Source: Puccinia triticina (taxonomy: Eukaryota > Basidiomycota > Pucciniomycetes > Pucciniales > Pucciniaceae). From it: a DNA stretch of 64,000 bases. The DNA is taken from NCBI RefSeq assembly GCF_026914185.1, contig NC_070573.1, forward strand, positions 186,001 through 250,000, written 5' to 3'. The notes under the pieces were generated by a model. It made no database searches. It was not told the origin of the DNA and was given only the letters and a program-made list of their open reading frames with translations. The position numbers and the translations under genes are program-made. Positions 42,246 through 54,300 of this stretch are shown one piece after another. Within the stretch, counting starts at the first letter, position 1, and every line of letters begins with the position of its first letter.

Positions 42246-44843
42246 ATGAACCACGTTAGAAATCCAGCTGGCACTATCGTTGGCAGGTCCTCGAAAATCA
42301 AAACCAGCCAGTCCTTACATGATCCGTTCAGAGACCCACCTATTACCAAGTTCATCCGGTCGTCAACTTTCTGGAAAACTTGGCCTGCCGTCTGTTTCTT
42401 CTTATTGGAAGCTGGGATTATTGCACTTTACAACCGTCCGGCCAAGTCTCTTCAATTGGTACGCAGATGATTGTCCAGTTGAATTGTCTAAGTCGATTTG
42501 GGCACCTTGGGAGTTGATATTTGGCTCACGGTGCTGACCACATTCTCTCAACAGAGCTCTACAATCCTGACAGTCTTGGGTAACAAATTTGCTTTTGCCC
42601 CTGTTACCTCAGTCAAAAACATGGGAAACTAAGTGCATAAATCCTTTTTTTAGGTACCGTCATTGGTTTTGCGATATCTTATCGAACGAGTAGTGCTTAC
42701 GCCCAATACAATGAAGCAAGGTAGGCAGAAGAAGAAAAAGAAAAATAGCACAATATATTCTAGAGCTGAAATCATTAATATAATGTTTGTCTTTCGTCAT
42801 TTTAGGAAGGCTTGGGGAACTGTGATCCACCATTCTCGAACATTGTCCCGTTTGATATGGTTGCATGTGCCCAACGAACTCACTCCCCATACGACTAAAG
42901 AACCCGCTACTGAAGACGAGGTAATTAATATATAAAGACATTTTCTTTTTTATTGAAAAGCTCCTGATGTCGCTCGAACTGAACCATCCGTTTGGGTATG
43001 CAGAAACTTCGTGCTATGACGGAGAAGAAGACCATGATCAACTTGGTCCAAGCTTTTTCCGTCAGTCTGAAGCACTATCTGAGAGGAGGTAAGAGTCATA
43101 CTTTCTTTTGGTCCATTTTGATTCATGCTATGATGGCTGGCTTCAAGCTGATTGAATTGATCTCTTCTGTTCGAACAGAGTATGGAATCTACTACGAGGA
43201 CTTATATCGTGTGTCTTAACTCCTGAATTAGAGCTTTTTTGGAAATTTTTAAAAAAATGTTGATGTAATTTTGAATCTCTCAAACTGCTTTTCCTCAAAG
43301 ACCTCCTTTGTATACTTCCAAAATACAATCAGGTTGGACCAAAATCATTATCCGGAGTTCCCCAGCTACCAGGAAAATTCCGATCGCAAGACTCATCTTT
43401 CGTTGTAGAAGTGGAGAAGGCCTATTCTATTCTGAGTGAAGATGGGGTTCCAAGACCATCAAGTCTCTTCCAAGGTCCCACAGTTCAACCGGCTGATCCC
43501 ATGAACCCGCCTATGAAATTGTTGCCTGGATATAACCCTCCTCGAAAGACATTAATTGATCGTTTTCCATTTCTTAGGGTGTTCAAGTCTTTGATCAAGG
43601 TATTTTGATTTTATTCCTTCCATTATTTTTCAAGGCCAATTGAATCTTCCCAACTCATAATACGAGTTCTGTTTAGCGGATGAAGGAACAAATCTCAGTG
43701 ATAGTCTTACTACCTATATCTAACTCATGCTTTTGTTTTTTTGTACATTTAGGGTTCCAAGAACGCTTGCGGAGTCAGACAAGCTTCTGACCGACGCTAT
43801 TGCCCTGGGGAAAATATACCATTGGAAATTTTGTGGCACATGTCAATTTATTTAAGCACTCTGCAAGCTCGAAAGGTTATTGAGTGAGTGATTTGTGAAG
43901 CTAGCATCTCCCTTTGACTTGGGTATGCCGGACAAAATACTTATGTAATATTGTACTTTGGTCAACTTCACATAGTGTTCCCACTACCAACACATTCAAC
44001 GCTACTTTAGTTGGTCTTTCAGATGCGCTCACAAACGTCGAAAGAGTCCTCACAGTTGAGCATTTTTGAACTTCCGTTTTGAACGATAAGATAAAAATAA
44101 CACCCACAAACTATAAAGCTAAAATTAAACCTCCTTCTGATTATATTTGTTTCTTTAGACCCCTATACCGTTTGGTTATCTGGTACATCTGAATGTAAGA
44201 ATCATTTACACTTAGCTAAAGTAAGAGGCAAGAGTAGAAGGGTAAAATTGAGGCTTAAAGATTCAATTTCTGATGAAAAAAAAAATCACACATTTAGACG
44301 ATCATCTACGGCTATCTTACTTTCCTGCCATTTCAATTAGTTGGGGCCTTCAAGAAGATTGTTGTACCTGCCACAGCCTTGATTGCATTTGCATTCTTAG
44401 GGTTCATGAAGATTGCCCAAGACATTGAAAACCCATTCGGATACTCCTCAAATGATTTAGATCTGGATCATTTTTGCAATGATATCATTTTGAGGGAGTT
44501 AATGGAATTAACGTTCGTCATTTGCTTCAGTTCAACACCACAATTTGAACCTACATCACCAAAACTTTGCTAACCTGACTGTTGTTATTTTTATTTTATT
44601 TTTGATAACTGAAACAATCACAGTGCGATCCCGCCTCTAGATCCAATGAACTACGTCATGACTTCAAGCAACATCCCCCTTTTTGAAAGCGGTTGTTTCC
44701 AAACCGCACCGGAAATTTTGAATTCCTTACTTCCGGCTGACTTGGAGTATCTCTTATCAGAACCTGTAAGAATTAGGAAAGAAGAAAGCTCAACTAGCTC
44801 TGGTACTCCACCGCAACAAATAAAAGTTCAAAACAAAAATTAA
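42246..44843 (+). CDS. bestrophin/UPF0187-family membrane channel
   Basis: Twelve exons: 42246-42458, 42555-42579, 42654-42720, 42806-42920, 43004-43088, 43179-43208, 43301-43599, 43753-43883, 43976-44054, 44159-44194, 44298-44512 and 44624-44843 (1515 nt, 504 residues), all in phase. Signature stretches are TVIGFAISYRTSSAYAQYNE, KAWGTVIHHSRTLSRLIW and ENPFGYSSNDLDLDHFC, the last being the diagnostic bestrophin box. Hydrophobic spans lie at WPAVCFFLLEAGIIALY, at TVIGFAIS, and around IIYGYLTFLPF and VVPATALIAFAFLGFM. Homologues form pentameric anion channels; fungal members are little studied. Microexons of 25, 30 and 36 nt are unusual even for this intron-rich genome. The start is the first ATG in frame with the family motif. 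Confidence 0.85.
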
Positions 44844-45780
44844 CAATCCAGAGGAAAAGGCTCAGATGGTTTTGTTCTTGCTCCGGATAACAAATCGGTA
44901 TCACTGTTTCCTGACTAATTAGTCTGGGTCTAGAAGACCTGGAGATCCCTTTTATGGACCTTATTGCTGCGTGTATATATTTGAATCCCTCTGGTATGAA
45001 GGAGAGGAGGACTGGTTCTGACAACTAGAATAACTTGCTACTTGTTCATTGCAACAGAATATTCCACTCGAGGTAGCTTGTCACATTAATTTGAATCTAG
45101 ATTTATAGAATGGTTCTGCATTTTAATTTTCTGTAAATATTGGTCTTATCTGTAAATAATTGCAACATTGGCCGTTGGCATTTATAACCTTTTTTTAAAA
45201 AAAAAGATGAGATGTTTGAATATCTCCTCATCTCTTGCTAAAAGTGTCAGAGAATTCTATTATAAAACTACCTCAGTCAAAACGTGGAGAATCTTTGAAC
45301 TTTCACTCTCAATATCTACTGTGTATTTTCAGCACCTAAGCCCCGACGCTACGGCTATAGGGATCTCAGGAGGTTCTTGGTGCGTCAGGTAGGTTTGTGT
45401 TTGTCAAATAAGACAACAACCTTGTAATTATTCCATTGCTATTATCAGCATCACTGATTTTTCCTCCTCACGACGCCTTCAATCTGCTTGCTTCCGCCAG
45501 AAGAAATGGAGAGAATCCCTGAAGCACATTTCCTGATCTTGAAAAAGTCTTGCGGCTTGGGAGCAACAATGCTCTATTTCTTCAAGCAGTTCAGCTTCCA
45601 AGGTCATTCCACCAGGGAAAAAATATATTCACTTGCTGGCAAGTGACATGATGCAGCTTTGGTTTCTGCTCCAGAGCTACTCCAAAGCTGTTTCAAGTCT
45701 GCTTCACCAGCACTTGTAGAGCTTGCAAGAATGCACCAGAGAACTCAATGTGGCACAGTCAGCTGATCCCAACTTTCTCC
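44844..45780. other. downstream flank, no gene seen
   Basis: AT-rich at first, then more balanced. No frame with family features. Confidence 0.4.
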
Positions 45781-45784
45781 CAGG

Positions 45785-46690
45785 AACATCTGATGCTCAT
45801 CAAAAGCTGAAAAGTAGGCATTGACTGAGCCTGGGCCAAAGCTGAGCATTGGCTGAGCCTGGGCCACAGCTGAACATTGGCTTGTACAAGCCTGATACAA
45901 AGCCAAGTGTCAGCTGGACCAAGAATATTCCAAATCTGAGCATCAGCTTAGCCAAAAATGGTCCAAAGCTGAGCAACATCTTGGAAAAGGCTTGTGCAGA
46001 GCTGAGGATCAGCTGGTACAATACTGTTCCAAATATTAACACCAGCTGGGCCAACAATTTTCAAAAGCTGAGCATCAGCTGAGCCAATGCTGGTCCAAAG
46101 CTGAGCATTGACTGAGCCAAGGCTGTTCCAAAGCTAAGAATCAGGTTTTTTAAGACTATTAAAAAGATTAGAATTACCTGAGCCAAGGCTGTTCCACAGC
46201 TGAGCATCAGCTGAGTCAAGGCTGGTCCACAGCTGAGCATTGTCTGAGCCAAGGCTGGTCCACAGCTGAGCATCAGCTGAGCCAAGGTTGGTCCACAGCT
46301 GAGCATCAGCTGAGTCAAGGCTGGTCCGCAGATGAGCATCAGCTGTTACAGGAGTGGTCAGAATCTAAGCATTTGCTGGGCCAAGATTGATCCAAAGCTG
46401 TAAATCAGCTCAGCCAATACTGGTCCAAAGCTGAGCATTGGCAGGGCAGATGATAGTCCTAATCTGAGTCTAAGCTGAGCCATTACTGGAATAAAGCTGA
46501 GAATCAGCTGGGCCAGGACTGAGTCAAAGCTGAGCATGAGCTGGAAACCAAAGCTGAGCATGAGCTGGAAACCAAAGCTGATCATGAGCTGGGCACTAAA
46601 GCTGAGCATGAGCTGGGAGCTAAAGCTGAGTATCAACTGACAATAAATGAGAATTGGTGGTGCCCAGCAAAAGCTGAGGACCTCCTGTGG
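45785..46690. repeat. 33-bp-type minisatellite with AGCTGA/TCAGCT dyads
   Basis: More than twenty diverged units of the type CTGGTCCACAGCTGAGCATC. Because the unit is usually a multiple of three, the minus strand keeps long open frames with an 11-residue period (LMLSCGPALAQ and variants). I see no sign of a real gene. Confidence 0.8.
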
Positions 46691-46859
46691 AAATTCTGAG
46701 AGGTAAGTAGATGGGGGGGAGATGTGGTTAGATGGTGGGTAGCCCGCTGGAGCTGGCATGATGTCACTTGTCATCAAGTGAATATTTTGTTTTCCTGGTG
46801 ATTTGTCTTCTGAAAAATTCGGGAGAACAACCTCAGAAAAAAATGAAAATATGTGCACT

Positions 46860-47960
46860 CAGATGTGACCAGAGAATGTGGCTGCGGACACGCGTACTGT
46901 CAGCCTTAGAGATACATTAAGTATCCAAAAGACTGCAATAACTTAGTAAATAATAATAATTATTAAATTATTATTGCAGAATCAGATTCCTCATCATAAA
47001 TTAAGGGGGGTCACCCACTTAAAGTACCCCCTTATTCCTACTCCTTCATGGACTAATTGTATAAATAAGAATTGGCCCCAGAAAGCGCCCAAAAATAGTA
47101 TTACATACATAAAGTTAGTAAAACAAACAATGTACATAAAATTAAACTGTTGTACATTAATGAGTAATATTACTCGTGTGAAAATACCCCGTGAAAGTAT
47201 TATGTAGACTTCTACTGAAGCTCTTTCACATGACAATTGGTTATAAACATGTCATGTGACAGAGTCAGGGAAATTAGTCTATTACAATACAATTAAATTA
47301 CCCACAGCCAAGCCCTTTTCACGGCTACACCCCTGGTTACTCCCATAGGGAGAAAAGGGCTCAGTGTTTACGCCCACTGAAGTCCCCTCTATAAATAGAG
47401 GCCTATTTGGCCCTTAGGAAAAGATCCCCCAGACCATTCACCGCCCATAAACTGTAAGTTTGCCGTGAATATTCTCCTCAGCTACTATTGTAGCCCCTTT
47501 TCCCTTTAAAACCATCCCCAGCACGTAAAATCCACTGGATTAAACCTTTAAAATATCAAAAAATCCCTTATTAGCATATTTACAAGCTTTATCCTTAAAA
47601 GTAGTTGCCGTAAGACCTCCGCCTCTGACAAGCAGCCAATCAGCTTAAGCGCTTACCACCTACCTTTTACGCCAAATTTATTACCTGTAATTAATAATTA
47701 TATATTATTAATTACATAATAAATCCTCCTCTTTTTAAAAGAGTGTTTAAAACCCTTGTAGTGGCTAAATTACCACGTAACAAGTTTAGTAATTTACATT
47801 ACTAGTGTTTAAATCAGCACAATTATAGTGCTAGGACCTAAAAACCCTTAATTTTGACGGGTTTTTGCCCTAAGCTTCATAAACAGAGCTGTCACGTACG
47901 CTCGTACCCGTGTTCACCAAAAAAAGCCGCACCCGTACCCGTACACGGCACTCACGGGCG
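46860..47960 (+). other. AT-rich, LTR-like interval
   Basis: TGTCATGTGACA (about 47252) opens a stretch with CTATAAATAG (about 47390) and splice-like TGTAAG further on. This is the look of an LTR or retroelement promoter, but no partner copy or coding region is present. A GTACCCGT cluster at 47905-47955 resembles a hAT end. Confidence 0.35.
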
Positions 47961-48590
47961 GTTGTAAGGACTCCTGATGAGTCCTTCCCTAGTTCTGTGG
48001 AGGTCTGTCTGGAAAAGGCGCGGAAGGTGAACTGAGAGCCTCAATAGGCGCTGGAGTCTAGTTCATGGTGTGGTGACAGTTTCCGTGCCACCCGGGGCGC
48101 AGTGGATTCCTTAGAGATTCAGTCATCAAGATTTTAACTCATAGTGCGTCAAGATTAATCAGCGCGCACGCGCAGGACTCAAGGCGTTTCAGGACCTCTT
48201 TTGCCGCGCACGGCGGCGCGTCAGCGGGCTATGTTTCCCTCCCCCCCTTCTCTGTTTGTTCTCTTTTCCCTTCTTTTTTTTAATTTCTTGCTTCTTGGCT
48301 TTAATGTTTTCTTTTCATATATGCGCATTTGGATGGAGGTGTATGTGGTGGGTTGGTGTTTTGGTTGTGTGCTTTTTTTCCTTGTTCTGGTCTGTTTCTT
48401 TTTGCCCCCTTTCTTGTGTCAGGGCGCGTCTCTTCTGTGACTGCGCTCTGAATGAGAATCACGGCTAATGCCGGTGGATACAACAGTATAGTCGGAGCGG
48501 AGCTCTAATGGAGGATAAATACCACGCCTCTATTCTAGAGGGGCAGGTTGCCACTCCTTGAACCGCTACAGCCGTACAAAACCCATCACC
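47960..48590 (+). mobile_element. remnant of Gypsy 3' non-coding region
   Basis: It follows the same succession as 7950-8470 of the complete Gypsy: GACTCA motifs, a GCGCGCACGCGC-type palindromic zone, a TTTGTTTGTTCTCTTTT tract and a T/G-rich block ending in GAATG. Highly diverged; no coding part. Confidence 0.5.
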
Positions 48591-48596
48591 TCCGTG

Positions 48597-48825
48597 TCAC
48601 CTAAGAGACCGGAGCTGACAGCCGGAGTGGACCTTGAGTTCCTCCGAGCCAATTTCCACGCGCCTGCACGACACCCACTTCTCCACGCCCTCAGCGACGG
48701 TGGGCGCTAGGGAAAGCAGTTCCGCAACAGTCATGTGGGGAACCGGCAGGTCAAATATCTTTTTAAGAGCCCTGTCCACAGCTTTTGGATGGTCCCGCGC
48801 CACATCACGTTTGAAGCGCACCTTA
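48597..48825 (-). pseudogene. Gypsy gag C-terminal fragment (part 2 of a split copy)
   Basis: The minus-strand frame KVRFKRDVARDHPKAV ... KKIFDLPVP ... KKWVSCRRVEIG-type wording matches residues near 460-530 of the Gag at 9059. Upstream (rightward) it is cut by a TTA-flanked MITE. The apparent start codon further right belongs to the MITE. Confidence 0.75.
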
Positions 48826-49710
48826 GAGAATTTCCACCGCGGGCGGTATTTTCGGGGCACTAAAGTATGATCTCTGGCAGTGCGCAGCCAGTTTTAGCAC
48901 CCCAAACTGCTGCGGCATACACCGCAAGAGTCTGTAAAAAGTCATGAAAGGCATGCGTCGCCCCCGGTCCACTCCCCCGTCAAATCCACCCGGTTATCGA
49001 AGGGAGTTCTCTTGTTGATGATCGGAACAAAGCGGGTCGTTCCGGTCATCGTGGGGAGTATATACCCCTCTCAATAACTGGAACGAACCAGCCATCGAGG
49101 GGAGTAAATATGTACCTCCCTCGATGAGGTCGGAACAATCCAGGTTGTTCCGGTCATTGTGGGGAGTATATACTCCCCTCGATAATTGGAACGAACCGGC
49201 CAACTCCCCTCGATGATCAGAACAGACCAGTTTGTTCCGGTCATCATGGGGAGTATCCTCTTGATGACCGAAAGGAACCGGACATCAAGGGGAGTATGTA
49301 CTCCTCTCGATGACCGGAGGAACCGGCCATCAAAGGGAGTATGTACTCCTCTCAATGACCGGAAGGAACCGGCCATCGAGGGGAGAATGTACTCCTCTTG
49401 ATGACCGGAACAAACGGGCCATTGAGGGGAGTACCTCGTGATGGCCGGCCTGACTTGGCCATCATGTGAAGGGATTGTACATTCGGGGGTGTGAGCTGTA
49501 GTTTCACAAGGAGTTTGGTGTGTGAAAGGGAGTTGAGGTGGGGGTGAATGAGTCCCTAGTGAGTCCCTACATGTAGGGACTCAAGGTTGATATTTAGGGA
49601 CGGCCGTAAATTTTCAACGCAAATAGCGCCCGCGGTGGGTCGGGTTGAGGCGGTAAAATCCTGAAATTTCCAACTAGGGCCCCAATTTAGGGCCCGCGGT
49701 GGAAATGCTC
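48826..49710. mobile_element. TTA-flanked MITE, copy 1
   Basis: It starts GAGAATTTCCACCGCGGGC and ends GCCCGCGGTGGAAATGCTC, imperfect inverted termini. TTA lies on both sides (48823-48825, 49711-49713), as for PIF/Harbinger-type elements. The interior holds the palindromic CCGGTCAT minisatellite (about 48990-49450). Confidence 0.75.
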
Positions 49711-49713
49711 TTA

Positions 49714-50621
49714 GAGCATCTCCACCGCGGGCCCTAGTTTGGGGTCGCTAAAATTCAATCTTCGGGACTGCGCAGCAGGTTTTACCGCCCCAAACTGCTG
49801 CGGCATACACCGCAAGCCTCCAAAGGGAGTCTCTAAAAATCACTGACACACCACCGATGTACATGTATTCCATGACAGGCACAAACCGGTCATCCAGAAC
49901 GAATGCACATCCAAGGTGGATACATAAATAACACTCCTTGATGGCCGTCACTAACCGGTCATCCAGAACATTTGCATGTTTTTTGATGACCGCCTCGTTT
50001 GATGGCCTTCCATGGTGGTCATCAAGAAATCATGAAGTGGACTCACCTCAATGACCGGTACAAACCGGTCATTGAGGATTGATTGGTGTGTGTGTGGCTG
50101 ACAACCGGTTGGTCGCTGCTGCGATGGCCGGTTCGTTCCGGACAAGTAATAACTCCCCTCGATGGCCGGAACGGAGCAGTCATCGAGAGGATAATAACTC
50201 TCCTCGACGGCTGGTTTGTTCCGGTCATTGATAGGAGCAATAAATCTCCTCAATGGCCGGTTTGTTCCGGTCATCAAGATGAGTAATAATTCTCCTTGAT
50301 GGCTGGTTCTTTCCGGTCACCGAGAGGAGCAATACATCTCCTCGATGGCCGGTTGGTTCCGTTCATTGAGATGAGTACATATTGTAAGATTGGTTCCGTT
50401 CATCGAGGAGGTGACCAATGGAGTTTCACAATGTTGTTGTTATGTGACAGTGTCTTTTGGGTCGTTGGAGAGAGTCTCTAGGAGTCCCTACATGTACGGA
50501 CTCGGGCATGAAATTTGGGGACACCTGTAAAATTTTGACGCTAATAGCGCCCGCGGTGGGTCGGGCTGAGTCGGTAAATTCCAACTAGAGACCCAATTTA
50601 GGGCCCGTGGTGGAGTTGCTC
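49714..50621. mobile_element. TTA-flanked MITE, copy 2
   Basis: It starts GAGCATCTCCACCGCGGGCC and ends GTGGTGGAGTTGCTC, flanked by TTA at 49711-49713 and 50622-50624. It shares its left TTA with copy 1, so one copy inserted into the other's target site. It carries another CCGGTCAT minisatellite (about 49870-50400). Confidence 0.78.
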
Positions 50622-50633
50622 TTAGGTCCTGAC

Positions 50634-51316
50634 TATTGAGATATCTCAGTAAAAGCATACTCATCAACCGGTTGTGTAGTGATACTCAAAGTTGTAACCT
50701 AGTTGTGAAACCTAAATGATCATGTTAAATAGTCTCTGTTGTACCGGATCCTATTTTCTTTTCTTCATTCAAGTTTCTCATCTCTTGTCTCAACTTCAAC
50801 TCCGCACAACCAGGTGTGCTCGTCGGTGGTCTCGTCAAGTTTGCTCGTGTGCTGTACTCACACATCGCTGGTCTTTCCAAGGTTCTTTCTAAAACTTTGT
50901 TTGTTTTTTCTTTCTCATTTCTTTCATTGTGAAATCCATTCAAGTTTCTCATCTCTTGTCTCAACTTCAACTCCGCACAACCAGGTGTGCTCGTTGGTGG
51001 TCTCGTCAAGTTTGCTCGTGTGCTGTACTCACACATCGCTGGTCTTTCCAAGGTTCTTTCTAAAACTTTGTTTGTTTTTTCTTTCTCATTTCTTTCATTG
51101 TGAAATCCATTCAAGTTTCTCATCTCTTGTCTCAACTTCAACTCCGCACAACCAGGTGTGCTCGTTGGTGGTCTCGTCAAGTTTGCTTGTGTGCTGTACT
51201 CACACATTGCTGGTCTTTCCAAGGTGTGCTTGTCGGTGGTCTCGTCAAGTTTGCTCGTGTGCTGTACTCACACATCGCTGGTCTTTCCAAGACCCTCTGC
51301 GCCTTTTCGTTCTTTA
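50634..51316 (+). mobile_element. Copia 5' LTR (683 bp)
   Basis: From TATTGAGATATCTCAG to TTCTTTA, directly preceded by the target duplication CTGAC (50629-50633). It contains three copies of a 171-bp unit; the 3' LTR has two, which accounts exactly for the 171-bp length difference. Inside each unit a 68-nt module ends in TTTCCAAG before GTGTGC or GTTCTT. Confidence 0.85.
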
Positions 51317-51335
51317 GGTTATGAGCCCAGAGTCC
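51317..51335 (+). other. primer-binding site, half-tRNA(iMet) type
   Basis: GGTTATGAGCCCAGAGTCC begins at the first base after the LTR. Its complement contains CTCATAACC, the anticodon loop (CAT) of initiator tRNA-Met. As in Drosophila copia, the primer would be a tRNA half cut in the anticodon loop. Confidence 0.75.
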
Positions 51336-51388
51336 TAACTCTGAGGACGCGCTTATAATTACAACACACGATCCATTCCTCTGCTGTC

Positions 51389-54300
51389 ATGTCCGAATCC
51401 AAGACTCAGATTCCCGATCTCTCGAAGGTCGACTTCCCAACCTGGAAGCACAAGATTCTGGGATACTGTCAGCAGCTTGGATTCAAGTCTTACCTGACAA
51501 CCTCTGTTGCTCCCGCTGGTACCGATGCCGCTGGATTAACTCAATTCAATCTGAATAGATCCAAGACGGCCGGTATACTCCTCTCTCATATGGGAATCAG
51601 CAACTTCAATCGCTTTGTGACAGACGCGAATGAAGAGAACCCGGTCGAGCTCTGGAAACTCCTGACCGATCACTATGAGGCCAAGACCGAAGGTAACCAG
51701 TCTCGAGTCTACAACGAGTTTCTTGCTGCCCCCTATAAGCCCGACCTAGCCAACTATCTTGACAGTGTCAACCAACACATCAAGATGATGACGTCGGCAG
51801 GAATGAAGTTCACCGGACCCAATCTCGACATTAAAGAGACTTACATCGCCAAAACTATTGTTCTTAAACTTCCGGACAAATACTCGACTGAAAGGGCCCT
51901 TCTGTACGCCCAAAGACCACTGACCATCGATCAAGTCATGAAAGCACTCGACAACACTCGTCAGAATGCAAAACTCACCTTGGTCAACATCAAAACCGAA
52001 GACACCGCCATGGCCGCTTCATCTAAGAAGAAAGGCAAGAACAGGCGAGAATTTTGCTCAGGGGGAAAGCACAACCCCAAAGCTGACCATTCTGAACGCG
52101 AGTGCTGGCAGCTTAACAAGTCATCCTCCTCAAAGAACGCAAACGCAGCTCAAGCAAACGACTCAGATAGTGGCGACTCCAAGTCTACTGGTAATGGACT
52201 TCGCTGCACCATCAAAGCTTTTGCGGCCATCAAGACTCCAAACATGTGTTATCTTGACAGCGGCGCTTCACACCATATGTTCACCGACAAAGCGCTGTTC
52301 AAGGACTATCGTCCGAAATCAAGTCACGTCGAGCTGGCTGACGGACACACACTTGAAGTCAAAGGCAGCGGTTTCGTCAACGTTATCACTGAGAACAACT
52401 GCATCATTCCGTTAAAATCACTTCATGTTCCTGGTCTGAGCGCCACTCTAGTCAGTCTTGGCCGACTTCTCGAGCGTGGCTGTGAGCTGAAAAGAACTAG
52501 TTCCTCGTCGTTTGTCATAATTCGAGAAGGAGAAGTAATTTTCAAGACTTTGATTGTTGGCGGCACGTGTATGGTTCAATTGAATACAACCACCGAAGGT
52601 CAGTCATCTCTAGCGACCGCTCTCTCGTCAACAATCACTGATGTCAATCTACTTCACAGACGCGCCGGCCACTGCAGCAACGAGGCAATAAGACGAATGT
52701 TTGGAATAAAATCGCCAAATGTTAAATGTGATTCTTGTTCAATGTCTAAATCTCATCGCCTTGTATTCCCGTCTCAACTGCCGCAAGCCTCTCATCCTCT
52801 TGAATCAGTCCACATGGATCTCAGTGGAAAAATCACTCCGGCATCATGTGGAGGCGGCAGCTACTACTTTAAGCTTACTGATTGGTTTACTCGTTATCGT
52901 CATGTTTTCATTCTCTCATCAAAATCTCAAACGTTCTCAAAATTTGTGGAATATTATAACAATGTCACAACATTTCACGGGCGACCAATCAAATCTGTTG
53001 TCTTTGATGGTGGAGGAGAGTTTAACTCCAACGAGTTCACTGAGTTCCTCAAGTCTAAAGGAGTCACAATTCACGTTACAGCGCCCTACACCCCTCAGCA
53101 GAACGCGGTGGCCGAACGTGGTAATAGAACAACCAGTGAGAAGGCTCGGGCAATGCTCAAGCAAGCAAATCTCCCTTCAGTTTACTGGGGGGAAGCTGTC
53201 TGTACAGCAGTATTCCTCGAAAACATCACGCCGGTCCGCAAGCTCAAGTGGAAGACACCCTACGAACTGTGGTTTGACTCCAGCTTTGACAAGTCTCGTC
53301 TTCGCCCATTTGGCTGCAAGGCATACGTAAATATTCCCAAAAAGCTTCGAGACGGCAAGTTTGGAGAGACGGCGAAAAGAGGACTGATGGTCGGATATCA
53401 GCTGGGAATGCATAACTGGCGCATTCTACTTCCGGGAGGGAAGGTTGAGCGCTGCCATGATGTCTCTTTTGACGAAGCAGACTTCCCAGGAGTCTCCCTT
53501 TTCTCCCCAGCTGACCCGTCTGGACTCGTTGACCCTCAGGACCCGGTGGAGTTCGAAGAACTTGAAGACTCTCCGCTACTTCACAGTACTGAAGAAACAC
53601 CAGAAGTTACCCGCTCAGGATCGAATTTCGGGGAAGACAATCATCAAGATCACTCTGAGGAGCGAGAAGACCGGCCTCCTGAGGCTGAGACATCGAACCC
53701 TGCCCCTAAAGCTGACCCACCCAGGCCCAAACCCGGCTGGGACATTGTCCTTGCACCGGAGAAAGCACCAAGAGACATATCATCTGCGATTGACGCATCC
53801 AACATTCTCGAGCATAAAAGGAGGGCCAATGTCTGCATCCTGGACAGGTTTGACGGGTTCATGCTGGATCACCTCGATCCTTACTTCGACATCCATGCCG
53901 TAGCCTACGTTTCGGTAGGAGTTCCTCAAACATACAACCAAGCCATGGCCTCGGGTGAATCTAAAGAATGGCTGGCCGCGGTTGACAACGAACTCTCGGC
54001 AATGGCGGATCTAGGCGTGTGGGAAGTCGTCAGAATTCCTAAAGATCACCAGCTCCTAGGGACAATCTGGGTCTTTAGGAAGAAAGTTGACGAAGACGGT
54101 GCGGTCTGCAAGTTTAAGGCTCGGTTGTGTGCGCAAGGTTCCCTTCAAGCGGTGGAGGACATTCTTCACACCTATGCTCCAACTGGCAGGTTCGCAGCGC
54201 TTAGAACGGTCGTGACGGTCGGTCTATCCCGTGGGTACAAAATCCATCAGATGGATGCCAAGAACGCCTTCTTAAATGGCGAACTTGAGGAGGAAGTGTA

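Noticed and set aside
45800..46858. Hydrophobic membrane protein on the minus strand
   Set aside because: The frames are produced by a tandem repeat and are broken by stops between blocks.
47960..48010. CTGATGAG followed by a GGAAAA stretch, like a hammerhead ribozyme core
   Set aside because: Stem II and the required CGAAA partner cannot be drawn; GGACTC and GAGTCC around CTGAT make only a short dyad.
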